Source of the DNA: Nitrosopumilus cobalaminigenes
Lineage (GTDB): Archaea > Thermoproteota > Nitrososphaeria > Nitrososphaerales > Nitrosopumilaceae
NCBI RefSeq assembly: GCF_013407145.1
Contig: NZ_CP026993.1
Location: 682,001-746,000 of the forward strand
Direction: 5' to 3'
DNA length: 64,000 bases
The notes under the pieces: generated by a model
What the model was told of the DNA's origin: nothing
Databases searched by the model: none
Seen by the model: only the letters and a program-made list of their open reading frames with translations
Made by a program: the position numbers and the translations under genes
In this document: piece after piece, positions 1 through 8,559 of the stretch
Position numbering within the stretch: the first letter of the stretch is position 1
Layout: each line of letters starts with the position of its first letter

Positions 1-367
1 TCATGGGTTTAGATTTATTCAATTACCTTACAACATGAATTATGATCAAGCGTTACTTTCAAAAACTCAAATCCTTGGAACCGAAAATGTTTCTGTATTG
101 GAAGCTGCAGTTAGATTGGGAGTTGGGGTATTCACTAGTGTTCCTTTCATGCAGGGAAGATTGTTGTCTCCGGGAGTAATGCCTGAGTTTGATGAATTAA
201 AACCATCGTCACGTGCTTTACAGTTTATTCGTTCGACTCCTGGGGTTATTGCTCCTTTGGTTGGGCAAAAATCCTCTGAACATGTTTCAGAAAATCTTGA
301 AGTGATGACTATTCCTCCGATGTCTGAGGATGAATTTCTTTTATTGGTCAAAAAATTGACTTCTTGA
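1..367 (+). CDS. Aldo/keto reductase, C-terminal part
   Basis: The frame is open from the first base of the window, so the gene begins outside it. The visible part reads from an HGFRFIQLPYN-like strand through SVPFMQGRLL to SSRALQFIRSTPG and a GQKSSEHVSENL segment. This order, with the cofactor-binding end and a helix starting SEHVxENL, is typical of the last third of an AKR-family NAD(P)H oxidoreductase barrel. The substrate cannot be told. The ATG at 35 is internal and not a start. Confidence 0.85.
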   Translation, partial: HGFRFIQLPYNMNYDQALLSKTQILGTENVSVLEAAVRLGVGVFTSVPFMQGRLLSPGVMPEFDELKPSSRALQFIRSTPGVIAPLVGQKSSEHVSENLEVMTIPPMSEDEFLLLVKKLTS

Positions 368-438
368 TTTGATTGTTGTCAGCCTCAAAAATTTGTATAA
401 AGATAATAAATGAGTGATATTTAGTGTGACTTAGTAAT

Positions 439-804
439 TTGTCTGCAAAAATTTATGATTATACCAAAATCTGTGATTCTATACTGGCTGTTGATCCTAA
501 AATTAGATTCGCTGGTGTGATTAACGAACGTGGTCGTCTAGTTGCAGGTGGCATGAAAGAAAATGTCGAACCTTTGGAAAGTGAAAAAGATGACGAAATG
601 ATTTTCATGGAACTAGCTTTACGTGTTAAAATGAGAAAAGAGTTTGATAAGCAACTAGGGCAAGTAAATTTTGCTATGGCCTCTAGAGAAAGAGCACTAG
701 CAATTAGTGTAATAATCAATGATGACATTTTGTATGTTGTAGCCGAACCTGACTCTGATTATGGCATACTCCCAAAGAAAATTATTGAAATAATTCAATC
801 TTAA
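439..804 (+). CDS. DUF6659-like (roadblock-fold-like) protein
   Basis: A 121-residue soluble protein starting at TTG 439, with an AT-rich TATA-like stretch at 403-410. It has the alternating helix/strand pattern of small longin/roadblock-like proteins: an N-terminal helix (YTKICDSIL), the strand pair IRFAGVINERGRLVAGG, and a C-terminal strand ISVIINDDILYVVAE. I recognise it as the DUF6659 type that is multiplied in ammonia-oxidising archaea; the protein at 32668-33060 has the same build. Function is unknown; a link to small-GTPase or sensory signalling would be inference. Confidence 0.7.
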   Translation: MSAKIYDYTKICDSILAVDPKIRFAGVINERGRLVAGGMKENVEPLESEKDDEMIFMELALRVKMRKEFDKQLGQVNFAMASRERALAISVIINDDILYVVAEPDSDYGILPKKIIEIIQS

Positions 805-849
805 ATTGATCGGGTTTCCACTTTTGGGACTTTATGATCTTCTTAATTA

Positions 850-1065
850 ATGATAAAATATCAAATCGATCACATGAATTATTCGAAACTTGATTTTGAT
901 TATTTTGCAATATCTGAATTAACTAAAGAGATTGGTTCAATTGTACAAAATTCATTAGATGCTGGAAATACTGATTTGTCCTCGTCTGACGTTGAACATA
1001 TTTTGAAAATCACCTCTGATGTAACATGTAAGATAAAATCTCAACCTGAGGAATTAACCGTATGA
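850..1065 (+). CDS. Small hypothetical protein
   Basis: A 71-residue acidic, mostly helical protein with no recognised motif. Its TGA overlaps the ATG of the next gene in an ATGA arrangement (1062-1065), so the two are probably translated together. Confidence 0.55.
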   Translation: MIKYQIDHMNYSKLDFDYFAISELTKEIGSIVQNSLDAGNTDLSSSDVEHILKITSDVTCKIKSQPEELTV

Positions 1066-1316
1066 ATCAGTGCAATGATAGACATGAATCAATATACAAA
1101 ATAAAATACAAACCCACAAAGCTTGGCGGAATTACGAGTGAATGGTTAGTTTGTGAAAATTGTTTTGGTAAGAAAGAATTTTTTGGTGAAGCAGAAGAAA
1201 TTGAATCAATAATATCTCTACGTAATCATAATGAAATTAGGCTGGAAATTAATCATCTATCAATCCTGACTAATACAGTAACAAAAAAACTCAAAAAAAT
1301 TCTATTGCTTAATTAG
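1062..1316 (+). CDS. Small CxxC protein of the EWLVCENC family
   Basis: An 84-residue protein. Its N-terminal half carries CNDRHE and the motif EWLVCENC, which could bind a metal through Cys and His. A 53-residue paralogue lies at 60910-61071 and shares EWLVCENC, the spacing to the N-terminal Cys/His, and a following K/H-rich FxG turn. The C-terminal 40 residues here are extra and helical. Function unknown. Confidence 0.6.
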   Translation: MNQCNDRHESIYKIKYKPTKLGGITSEWLVCENCFGKKEFFGEAEEIESIISLRNHNEIRLEINHLSILTNTVTKKLKKILLLN

Positions 1317-1369
1317 CTCGCTGATTCTATTTACTGAATCTATAAATAGAAATTAAGAGAGGAAAATTT

Positions 1370-1516
1370 GTGCCAGTAGATCCTGTATGTGGAATTGAAT
1401 TTGATGAAGATTTAGCAGTTATTCATGAACATGATGGAAAAAAATTCTATTTTTGTTGTAATGGCTGTAGACGTATTTTTATCAAAAAACCTAGAAAATA
1501 CAAAAATAATGTTTAG
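1370..1516 (+). CDS. YHS-domain small protein
   Basis: A 48-residue protein starting at GTG 1370, eight bases after a GAGAGGA-like ribosome-binding stretch. It begins with the hallmark PVDPVCGIEF, followed by a YFCCNGCRRIF segment. This is the short YHS/TRASH-like metal-binding fold seen alone or fused to copper ATPases and reductases. It probably binds a transition metal in the cytoplasm. Its stop overlaps the 3' end of the opposite-strand asparagine-synthase-like gene. Confidence 0.75.
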   Translation: MPVDPVCGIEFDEDLAVIHEHDGKKFYFCCNGCRRIFIKKPRKYKNNV

Positions 1517-2460
1517 ATTGGGAAAGCCCCGCACATTCTACAAAACTTTGATGTACCTACATGGTGCTTGCAATATGGGCATAACTCATCTGATTTAGTA
1601 TCTGCTGGAGATCCAAACAACTTCTTGAAAATTTCATAATAATGCATTGATTCTCTACTCCTAATTACCACTCCGTCTGTTTTTTCAACTGTCAATTTCT
1701 TTTCAACATATTTTTCTTCTCCTATGATTGATTCAAACAAATTGGTCAATCCTGCAGTTCCTGAACCATCTTGCATTGGTGATTTATCTCTCCAAGCAAT
1801 CTGTTGTGGAATATTTTTTTCAAAAGTTTTACGCAATATCCACTTCCCATGTCGTTTTCCATTCTCTTCTTTAACTTTGAATTTGACCGGAATATCTTCA
1901 GCAATTTTTATTACTCTTTCATTAAGAAATGGTGATTCAACAGTTATTCCTAAGGCATTTCCAATTTTTTGGGTTGGAAAATGCATAACTGAACATATTC
2001 TTTTAATTTCTTTTTCTAATTCTTCTTCTGATTTGTTGACTAGGAAACTATATCCTGCAAATAATTCATCAGCCCCGTCTCCGGTAATGATTGATTTTTC
2101 TCCATTGTCTTTTGCCCATTTCATTGCAAGGTACATGACTACATTGTTTCTAATTTCTATGTCATTGAAATTTTTTAAGATTTTGATTGTTTTTTCTACT
2201 GCTTCAAGAATCTCTGCAGTTTTGACATTGAAAATTGTTAATGGTAATCCTAAATCTTTTGAAATCATTTGACAATATGTTAAATCTGTAGATACGAAAT
2301 CTTCTGCAATAACTGCAATTGCTTTAGGCTTTTTTTGCTTTAACAAATACGCTATAATGGAACTATCTAGGCCTCCTGACAATGAAATTAAATTTGATGT
2401 GCATTCCTTACATGATTCCTCTAAAGCAGTGTACAGATTTTGAGAATATTCTTCCAACAC
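1513..2460 (-). CDS. Asparagine-synthase-like ATP-pyrophosphatase with C-terminal zinc ribbon
   Basis: The protein has the PP-loop SLSGGLDSS near the N terminus, then ITGDGADELFAGY and a VESPFLNERVI segment, all hallmarks of the AsnB synthetase domain. The N-terminal glutaminase domain is absent. A four-cysteine ribbon (CPYCKHH...CRMC) ends the chain. It may be an amidotransferase-like enzyme that takes ammonia or an amine directly; the substrate is unknown. A TATA-like TTAAAATA at 2480-2487 on this strand favours GTG 2460 or TTG 2457 as the start over the farther ATG at 2532. Confidence 0.75.
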   Translation of the reverse strand: MLEEYSQNLYTALEESCKECTSNLISLSGGLDSSIIAYLLKQKKPKAIAVIAEDFVSTDLTYCQMISKDLGLPLTIFNVKTAEILEAVEKTIKILKNFNDIEIRNNVVMYLAMKWAKDNGEKSIITGDGADELFAGYSFLVNKSEEELEKEIKRICSVMHFPTQKIGNALGITVESPFLNERVIKIAEDIPVKFKVKEENGKRHGKWILRKTFEKNIPQQIAWRDKSPMQDGSGTAGLTNLFESIIGEEKYVEKKLTVEKTDGVVIRSRESMHYYEIFKKLFGSPADTKSDELCPYCKHHVGTSKFCRMCGAFPI

Positions 2461-2565
2461 AATCAATCTAATTTTGAAATTAAAATAGATATGCCTAAAG
2501 AGGCTCAGAAAATTGTATTGATGACATTGCAAACTTTAAATTCGTTATCAAATTCTTGAGGGGTA

Positions 2566-2982
2566 ATGCTACTTCCTGCTGAAATAGAATCTAAAACTCT
2601 AATTCCTGCTTTACGTGCAATTCTTGCCAAAAAGCTTGCCGAAGATCATAATATTAGAGAAGATGAAATTTCTAAAATGCTTGGAGTAACACAAGCTGCT
2701 ATTAGCAATTATATCCGTGGTACTAGAGGTGACCCTTCTTTGATTGCTAAACTGTTAGCAGAAAAACAAGTTGCAATTATGATTGATGAATTAAGCGATA
2801 ACCTCTCTTCTGATATGGCATACACTCCTTCTAGTCTTTCCAAATTCATTGGTTTGTGTAATTATATCAAATCAAGTCTGCTAATTTGTGAGATTCATCA
2901 TAATTTGGAATCCAACATTGATGAACAAGTATGCAAAGAATGTGAAAATATGCTTTTAAAAGGTCCTGGAAGCGTTTACTAG
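2566..2982 (+). CDS. XRE-like HTH transcriptional regulator
   Basis: A 138-residue protein. Residues 10-60 form a helix-turn-helix (EDEISKMLGVTQAAISNYIRG), with the recognition helix around VTQAAISNYIRG. The C-terminal half holds a CNY...LICEIHH...CKEC set of Cys/His residues that may form a metal or ligand site. A TATA box TTTAAATT at 2535-2542 is centred 27 nt before the ATG, which suits a leaderless mRNA. It diverges from the asparagine-synthase-like gene and could control it. Confidence 0.8.
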   Translation: MLLPAEIESKTLIPALRAILAKKLAEDHNIREDEISKMLGVTQAAISNYIRGTRGDPSLIAKLLAEKQVAIMIDELSDNLSSDMAYTPSSLSKFIGLCNYIKSSLLICEIHHNLESNIDEQVCKECENMLLKGPGSVY

Positions 2983-3293
2983 ATTTTAATTAATATAATT
3001 TCTATTGTTGATGTCATATTTCCAATTCCTGCAGCAGCTACTGTATCCAAATTAATTTTTTGAACTTTAGAATTACCTTTTAACATTTTTTCGGTAATGA
3101 TATTTGCCACTGCAACTGCATTTGGAATTGAATTTCCTTTTGATTTTAAAATTATTTTATTTTTTTTGCCTAAAAATGTCAATACATCTAGTGCAGATTC
3201 CATTACAGGATAGTTTCCAATTTGTATCGTGGTATCTTCAGACTTTTCGGTCTGCTCTTGACCACTCGGTTCGATTGTCTCGTCCATGAGCAT
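2979..3293 (-). CDS. albA: DNA/RNA-binding protein Alba
   Basis: A 104-residue protein whose residues 23-104 match the Alba fold: the IGNYPVMESALDVLTFL helix, KGNSIPNAVAVANII and a beta hairpin ending in STIEIILIKI. Alba dimers coat archaeal chromatin and also bind RNA. An acidic N-terminal tail of about 20 residues is present. A start at the third codon (ATG 3287) is equally possible. It overlaps the convergent HTH gene by four bases. Confidence 0.9.
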   Translation of the reverse strand: MLMDETIEPSGQEQTEKSEDTTIQIGNYPVMESALDVLTFLGKKNKIILKSKGNSIPNAVAVANIITEKMLKGNSKVQKINLDTVAAAGIGNMTSTIEIILIKI

Positions 3294-3415
3294 TATTCAA
3301 TATCTAGAAATTTTATGTTCTTTTAAGTTTTATCGACGATAGGTTCATGCCAATTACTCCATATTCAATTTATTTTAGGATTATGAACAACGGATAATTT
3401 TTTGTTTGTTATTGA

Positions 3416-3910
3416 TTATTTCTCAAAATAATCAATTGGAATATTTTGATAATCTCCATTTGGTAATACTCTTCTAATTGTGATTGGAATTACTCTTTCC
3501 TCTAATTCTTCCATGGATATGTCTAGTGAAATTCTTGCTGATTTTGGAATTGGAATAAATGGTGGTGCTCCTAATGATAATTGTAATGCTCTTGCTCCCA
3601 TAATTCTTGCTTTTTCAAATCTAGTTAATGTTGGTGGTCCAATTGTGATTTTGTTTTTTTCACAAGGGATTTCTACTGGATCGTGCTCTTCAATTTTTTC
3701 TACGACTTCTCTATTTTCAATTTCTTTAATTCTTTTTTCTAAACTGTCTTGTTCTTTTTCAGTTAATGGTTCAACAAGATCTTTTCTATCGATTAATTTT
3801 CGATATGTATCTAATGCTTTGTTTAATCCTGCGTTTTCTTCTATTTCTGCATCAAGCTCCTCTTCAGGTTGTGGTGCTTCAATGATTGCAGGATCTTCAA
3901 CTTTAGACAA
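3416..3910 (-). CDS. rpo6: DNA-directed RNA polymerase subunit Rpo6 (RpoK), with acidic N-terminal extension
   Basis: The last 65 residues (GPPTLTRFEKARIMGARALQ onward, ending RRVLPNGDYQNIPIDYF) are the conserved RpoK/omega-like subunit that clamps the largest polymerase subunit. About 100 charged, coiled-coil-prone residues precede it. The frame is open upstream to 4075, but TTG 3910 is preferred because a TTATATAA box at 3933-3940 is centred exactly 26.5 nt before it. ATG 3949 would lie on the wrong side of that box. Confidence 0.85.
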   Translation of the reverse strand: MSKVEDPAIIEAPQPEEELDAEIEENAGLNKALDTYRKLIDRKDLVEPLTEKEQDSLEKRIKEIENREVVEKIEEHDPVEIPCEKNKITIGPPTLTRFEKARIMGARALQLSLGAPPFIPIPKSARISLDISMEELEERVIPITIRRVLPNGDYQNIPIDYFEK

Positions 3911-3932
3911 GTAAGAAAATTTCCTTAAAACG

Positions 3933-3940
3933 TTATATAA
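3933..3940. promoter_or_regulatory. Palindromic TATA box shared by two divergent genes
   Basis: TTATATAA is its own reverse complement. Its centre (3936.5) is 26.5 nt from the TTG of rpo6 on the minus strand (3910) and also 26.5 nt from the TTG of the plus-strand gene (3963). This is the standard archaeal TATA-to-start distance for leaderless mRNAs in both directions. Confidence 0.7.
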
Positions 3941-3962
3941 TCTAATCATTTTAAAGTACGAA

Positions 3963-4349
3963 TTGAGCACATCTTCAGTCTCCCGAAAACAACTAGTTTT
4001 AGAAATTCGAGGAAAAGCAAAACTTTCATGTGATCTTAAACGACATCTATCTCCTAGAACTGTTGGAACTATCATGAGATCTTTACCCTTAGAGGGACAT
4101 GCTCATTTGTTGGGAAAAAGTATTTTGTATTTTGAAACAAGTGTTGATAGCGGGATTGAAAGATCTAGGACTGAATTCAAAAAAGGTGATGTTGCTTACT
4201 TACCATCCTCTGGAAGTGTTTGTTTTTTTCTAAATGATGCAGTCTTTACAAAAGCAATGACTCCAATAGGTAGGTTAACTGAAAATATTGATGCATTAAA
4301 GGATGTTAAATCTGGAGATGTATTTTGTATCTATGAAGAAACTGATTGA
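3963..4349 (+). CDS. Cyclophilin-like-fold protein (TM1367/DUF3830-like)
   Basis: A 128-residue protein starting at TTG 3963, fixed by the shared TATA box. Core features are LPLEGHAHLLGKSILYFET, the turn KGDVAYLPSSGSVCFFL and PIGRLTENIDAL, which resemble the cyclophilin-like family with a small beta barrel but no proven isomerase activity. It shares its promoter with rpo6 and overlaps S25e by 19 bp at the 3' end. Confidence 0.65.
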   Translation: MSTSSVSRKQLVLEIRGKAKLSCDLKRHLSPRTVGTIMRSLPLEGHAHLLGKSILYFETSVDSGIERSRTEFKKGDVAYLPSSGSVCFFLNDAVFTKAMTPIGRLTENIDALKDVKSGDVFCIYEETD

Positions 4350-4636
4350 TACAAATGATGGCCTGAATATCCGCCAACTTTTTTCACAACCCCTTTGGTT
4401 GTAGATTCTTTAAGAAATGCATTTGCTGCAGAAATTTTTACTCCTGTTTGTCTTGCAAGATCTTGAACCGTGATAACTTTGGAATTTTGAATTATTTTTA
4501 ATGCTTGAGCTTCGTTTACCTTTACAACTATCTCTGCTTTCTTTGGTCCGCCTTCACCCTTGTCTTTCTTTTTCTTTGTGTCTTTAGAACCACCTGATTT
4601 GTCTTTGTTTGTTGTAGGTTTCTTTGCTCCGGCCAT
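4331..4636 (-). CDS. rps25e: 30S ribosomal protein S25e
   Basis: A 101-residue protein with a lysine-rich disordered N terminus (residues 1-35) followed by the winged-helix core (VITVQDLARQTGVKISAANAFL, then GVVKKVGGYSGHHLY). This is archaeal/eukaryotic eS25, a small-subunit head protein. A TATA-like element near 4660-4667 places the transcript start at or beside the ATG. Confidence 0.92.
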   Translation of the reverse strand: MAGAKKPTTNKDKSGGSKDTKKKKDKGEGGPKKAEIVVKVNEAQALKIIQNSKVITVQDLARQTGVKISAANAFLKESTTKGVVKKVGGYSGHHLYQSVSS

Positions 4637-4759
4637 AAATTAGGAAAAAAATATTCCTCTTATAAACGATGAATCTATCTTTTTTTAATATTATTTATCG
4701 TTATTTGAAAACTAGAAAAATATTTTCAAGTATAAATAACATCTTGATTACTATTGAAT

Positions 4760-4972
4760 ATGGGAATAGTATCCAAAGGTGCAAAATGCAATTTTGAAGG
4801 CTGTGATCAAGATGGTGCACGTTCTCTTAATACAAGTAAAGTTGAAAATGCTGGTTTGCGAGTAAATTCAACTGGTAAAAAAACTGTTCTTTGCAAGGAA
4901 CATTACAAAGAATACAAGAAGGAATCTAAAGATGATCGTGATCTTGAACGTGCACGATTTGACAAGTTTTAG
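4760..4972 (+). CDS. Small zinc-finger-like protein
   Basis: A 70-residue protein with CNFEGCDQDG near the N terminus and VLCKEHYKEY later, a Cys4-like or C2-CH arrangement likely to bind zinc. The rest is highly charged. TATAAATA at 4731-4738 is centred about 26 nt before ATG 4760, which supports this start over the TTG at 4754. It is divergent from S25e and overlaps deoxyhypusine synthase by four bases at the 3' end. Confidence 0.7.
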   Translation: MGIVSKGAKCNFEGCDQDGARSLNTSKVENAGLRVNSTGKKTVLCKEHYKEYKKESKDDRDLERARFDKF

Positions 4973-6054
4973 TTTTTCTTTTTTATTTTGTTATCTGGGT
5001 TCTTGAAATAATCTTCACTGAGACTTGAATACAATCCATTTAATTTCTTGTACAGTCTTTTTGGCTTTCTTGTTTTTTGATTACTTAGTACGTATAATGC
5101 AAGAATTGGAAATGCTATAGTTGCATCTGCATAAACTGTGACCATTCCATTATGCGCATCCTGAACTTTTCCCCAACTCTTTCCTTCTTGTAATGTTGCA
5201 CCTGATAGTCCACCTGTATCTGGACGTGCATCTGTGATTTGAATAATGTAATCCTGACCTCCATCATCTCGTTTTAATATTTGATCTAATAGAGGACCTG
5301 TTTGCTGTGCTGTATTTTTTGGAACCCCTCCTCCTAATTCTAAAATGCCTGATTTTTTTGAACCATATAGAATTGCAGCTTGTTCTATGATTTCTCGTAC
5401 AAAATCCAAATTGTATGTTTTATCTTGTAATCTATGAACGGCTAAATTTAGTGCAAGTGATGAATCTTTCATAGTTGAAATGTACACTGGTACATCATAA
5501 TCGTATGCAGTTGTAATGAAACTTTTTTCAGGATGCTTTGATTTTTCTTTACTTAATTTTCCCATTAAATTACAAAATTCTGCAGTTGTAAATGGCTTGT
5601 CTGGAAAATCTTCTCCGAACATTTTTTGAACTAATTCATCTTGTGCCTCTAATGTTTCATGAAATTTGATGTAAACATCTCTGATTCTGACAATTTCGTT
5701 TTCATACAATTTCATATCGTCTACATTGAAACTTCCTTGTTTGACTGGTAATCCCCATGCAAAATGATCCTCATGATACACATTTGCCCCTGTTGTTACA
5801 ATCCAATCCACAAATCCTTTCTCTATGAGAGTTTTGATTATTCCTCCAAATCCCACGGGTGTCATTGCCCCAGAAACTGTAAGACAAATTGTTGCATCTT
5901 CTTCAATCATTTTTGCATAAAGTTTTGCTGCATCTCCTAGTTGTCTTCCATTGTATCCTGAACTTGCAAATACATTGACCAAGTCTTCTATGGTCATTTT
6001 TGGATCTAATTTTATGTGAGGAATATCCTTACCATGAAATTCATGTGGATCCAT
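4969..6054 (-). CDS. dys: Deoxyhypusine synthase family protein
   Basis: A 361-residue enzyme. It has the NAD-binding TVSGAMTPVGFGG and WIVTTGANVYHE segments, GILELGGGVPKNTAQQ, and the catalytic lysine region EGKSWGK (Lys about 296) followed by VTVYADATIAFPILAL. The family transfers the butylamine group of spermidine to a lysine of aIF5A; some members make homospermidine. Agmatinase at 11269 supplies the polyamine precursor. The length is usual for the family. Confidence 0.9.
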   Translation of the reverse strand: MDPHEFHGKDIPHIKLDPKMTIEDLVNVFASSGYNGRQLGDAAKLYAKMIEEDATICLTVSGAMTPVGFGGIIKTLIEKGFVDWIVTTGANVYHEDHFAWGLPVKQGSFNVDDMKLYENEIVRIRDVYIKFHETLEAQDELVQKMFGEDFPDKPFTTAEFCNLMGKLSKEKSKHPEKSFITTAYDYDVPVYISTMKDSSLALNLAVHRLQDKTYNLDFVREIIEQAAILYGSKKSGILELGGGVPKNTAQQTGPLLDQILKRDDGGQDYIIQITDARPDTGGLSGATLQEGKSWGKVQDAHNGMVTVYADATIAFPILALYVLSNQKTRKPKRLYKKLNGLYSSLSEDYFKNPDNKIKKKN

Positions 6055-6102
6055 GTTTGAAAAACTAATTTTTTAGTAAATAATACTATCGAATCCTTTT
6101 TG

Positions 6103-7404
6103 ATGGATGTTGAAAATCTAAGAATATCTCAAATGACGTTAAAAAATTATATTTTTAAAAATTTGTGGCTACAAGTTGTTTTATCTTTAATCATAGGGCT
6201 TTGTGTAGGGTTAATTTTAGGTGATGATGTAGGTGTTGGGTTAGATGATGATTCTTTAGATTCTTTATCATCATATCTAAAAATCCCTGCCAACATATTT
6301 TTGAGTGTAATTTTGATGATAATAGTCCCATTGATCTTTGCATCAATTGTTGTTGCTATTGCTAATTTGGGTGCAAAAGAAAAACTAAAAACTCTGGGGT
6401 TGGGCATTGGTGTTTATTTTGTTATTACTACCACAATTGCAATTCTCATTGCAATCACTCTTGCATCAATTATTGCTCCTGGAAGTATTCTTGATCTTAC
6501 TGCGCTTCAAGAATCACATGATCTTTCTGAGGAAGATTTGAAAGTTACAGAAGGTTTTTCATTAGATGATATTCCTGAAGTGGTATCAAACATTATTCCA
6601 CGAAATCCGATTGTTTCTTATCTTGAAGGACAAATGTTTAGCATTTTGATAATGGCTCTAATTGTTGGTTTGTCGATGGCGGCTCTTCCAAAAGATTCCG
6701 TTAAACCTTTACTTGATTTACTAGAATCTATTCAAAAAATTACGTTATACATTCTACTCATGGCTATGAAGATTGTACCCTTTGCCGTTTTTGGTTTAAT
6801 TGTAGGTATGGTTGCCACAGTAGGAATTGGAACAATGGTTGGACTTGGAGTATACATGGTCACCGTAGTTTTGGGACTTGGAGCTATGTTGTTGGTATAT
6901 GCAATGTTCATAAAGTTTGTAGCAAAAAGATCATTTTCTTCTACATTTTCTAAATTCCGCAATCCTCAAACATTGGCTTTCTCAACTGCAAGTTCAATGG
7001 CAACAATGCCAATGACACTAAAGACTGCTGAGGATGATCTAAAATTAGATCCTCGTGTTTCAAAATTTGTGATTCCTCTAGGAACAACTGTGAATATGGA
7101 TGGTACTGCTCTGTATCAAGTAATTGCCGTCTTCTTTTTGGCACAACTCTTTGCAATTGAATTGAGTATGCTCTCTATACTTGTGATAATTGTTACTTCT
7201 CTTTTGGCATCTATTGGAACTCCTGCTGTTCCGGGAGCTGGAACAATTGTTTTATCTACAATTTTAATAACTGTAGGAATTCCCCCTGTTGGAATCTTAC
7301 TATTGCTGTCTGTGGATAGAATATTGGATATGATTAGAACTATGGTGAATGTCACTGGAGATCTTACCGCGTCTTGCGTATTTGATAAAATAACGCGAGA
7401 TTAA
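6103..7404 (+). CDS. Dicarboxylate/amino acid:cation symporter (SLC1/DAACS family)
   Basis: A polytopic membrane protein of about 433 residues. It shows the family signatures: serine-rich re-entrant loop FSTASSMATMPMT, the NMDG motif (PLGTTVNMDGTALYQ), GTPAVPGAG in the second hairpin, and DRILDMIRTMVNVTGD in TM8. It imports glutamate, aspartate or C4-dicarboxylates with Na+ or H+. TTG 6100 directly precedes ATG 6103, so either could start. Confidence 0.92.
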   Translation: MDVENLRISQMTLKNYIFKNLWLQVVLSLIIGLCVGLILGDDVGVGLDDDSLDSLSSYLKIPANIFLSVILMIIVPLIFASIVVAIANLGAKEKLKTLGLGIGVYFVITTTIAILIAITLASIIAPGSILDLTALQESHDLSEEDLKVTEGFSLDDIPEVVSNIIPRNPIVSYLEGQMFSILIMALIVGLSMAALPKDSVKPLLDLLESIQKITLYILLMAMKIVPFAVFGLIVGMVATVGIGTMVGLGVYMVTVVLGLGAMLLVYAMFIKFVAKRSFSSTFSKFRNPQTLAFSTASSMATMPMTLKTAEDDLKLDPRVSKFVIPLGTTVNMDGTALYQVIAVFFLAQLFAIELSMLSILVIIVTSLLASIGTPAVPGAGTIVLSTILITVGIPPVGILLLLSVDRILDMIRTMVNVTGDLTASCVFDKITRD

Positions 7405-7451
7405 GATTTTTGTGTTATTACTTATTTAGGAATGATTCTAAATAATACAGA

Positions 7452-7784
7452 ATGAATATTGTAGATTTACATGATCCTAAGCGAGTAGATAAGATTCCTG
7501 ATGATGTGGAGGTTTTACTTTCAGATGGAAATTTTATTCAAGATGAATTTAAAATTTCTAGAGTTGAATTACGACTTTACAATGAAAAAACTGATAATCA
7601 ATTAGGTATTTTTTCATTGATTACATCTTTTGTTGAAACTGATAGATGTTCTATAGAAATGATTTATGATGAAGGGTTTCGTGGAGAAAATTCTCTTTTG
7701 AGGGCAAGTGAATTTCTTAAATCTAATTTAGGAATTTCTGGTTTAATTTTACGTTCAGTAATTGCATTACGAGAAAAATCTTAA
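7452..7784 (+). CDS. Hypothetical protein
   Basis: A 110-residue soluble protein of mixed alpha/beta composition, with strands such as SRVELRLYN and ISGLILRSVIAL. No motif is recognised. It is a single gene between the symporter and a secreted protein, with a clear ATG start. Confidence 0.6.
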   Translation: MNIVDLHDPKRVDKIPDDVEVLLSDGNFIQDEFKISRVELRLYNEKTDNQLGIFSLITSFVETDRCSIEMIYDEGFRGENSLLRASEFLKSNLGISGLILRSVIALREKS

Positions 7785-7896
7785 TTTTATTTCAGGCTCG
7801 TTTTGAAATTATCTGTAATTTCATTTTCTGACACAGAGAATCAATACTGATAATTTCTGCTTGTTCCTTAAGTATTATTTTTCATTTTTTCCCTCT

Positions 7897-8523
7897 ATGA
7901 AACAAACCAGTAAAAAACATTCATTGCTTTTTGCACTACCTGTGTTGGCAGTACTTGTTTTTGGTTCAATAGGAACAACTAATGTATTTGCAGAAGATGC
8001 AAACAATGGTTTTATCCCTACTACCGTTTCATCAGTGACTACTGATACATTATCTGATGTAGCAGTAGAATCTCCAGATAGACAAGCCGAAGTAAAATTT
8101 GATGGTAAAACTAGTGGCTGGGCAATTGTTGCCGGTCAGGCATTCCCTTCAAGTATAGCACTTGATGGTAAAGCAGTTCATCAAAATAATGGTGTTTGGA
8201 AAGTAAAATCAACTGCAGAAATTTCTGTAGGTGATAGAGAAAACATCGAATTGGATTTGAAAGGCAAAGCAGTCAATGGAAAACTTAGACTACATGGTAC
8301 AGGAACCTTAGATGGTGGCGATACTTTTAGAATTATTCTAAGAGGACATTATGCCCCTGTTGCTGATTCTCCTGGTACCTTTATCCTTGACTTCTCCACT
8401 GCTAAAGTCCAAAACATGGAAAACGGTTTGAGAATACCGCTATTTCAACATGGTCCAATCACTGTTGAACCTGTAGTCTCAACTGTAGATGATTTAGTAA
8501 CTGATTCAAACGTAGAGGAATAA
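7897..8523 (+). CDS. Secreted protein with signal peptide
   Basis: ATG 7897 gives a typical signal peptide: a basic start (KQTSKKH), a hydrophobic stretch LLFALPVLAVLVFGS and a cleavage-like VFAEDA. The mature part of about 180 residues is beta-rich, with repeated short strands around GKAVNGKLRLHGTGTLDGGD. A TTAAGTAT element at 7868-7875 lies about 26 nt before this ATG, so the longer reading from 7861 is unlikely. Function unknown; probably pseudoperiplasmic. Confidence 0.75.
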   Translation: MKQTSKKHSLLFALPVLAVLVFGSIGTTNVFAEDANNGFIPTTVSSVTTDTLSDVAVESPDRQAEVKFDGKTSGWAIVAGQAFPSSIALDGKAVHQNNGVWKVKSTAEISVGDRENIELDLKGKAVNGKLRLHGTGTLDGGDTFRIILRGHYAPVADSPGTFILDFSTAKVQNMENGLRIPLFQHGPITVEPVVSTVDDLVTDSNVEE

Positions 8524-8559
8524 TTCCTTTCTTTTTCTTTTTTTAAAATAATTTTTTAC
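8524..8559. terminator. T-rich convergent terminator region
   Basis: Runs of T (CTTTCTTTTTCTTTTTTT, then ATTTTTTA) lie directly after the stop of the secreted protein and before the stop of the convergent pentapeptide gene. Archaeal transcription typically ends in such T-tracts without needing a stem. Confidence 0.5.

Noticed and set aside
1724-2272. 182-codon plus-strand frame
   Set aside because: Antisense to the asparagine-synthase-like gene, which has clear catalytic motifs on the other strand.
3416-4075. rpo6 starting at 4075 or 3949
   Set aside because: These starts lie upstream of or across the TATA box that drives the gene; TTG 3910 fits the promoter.
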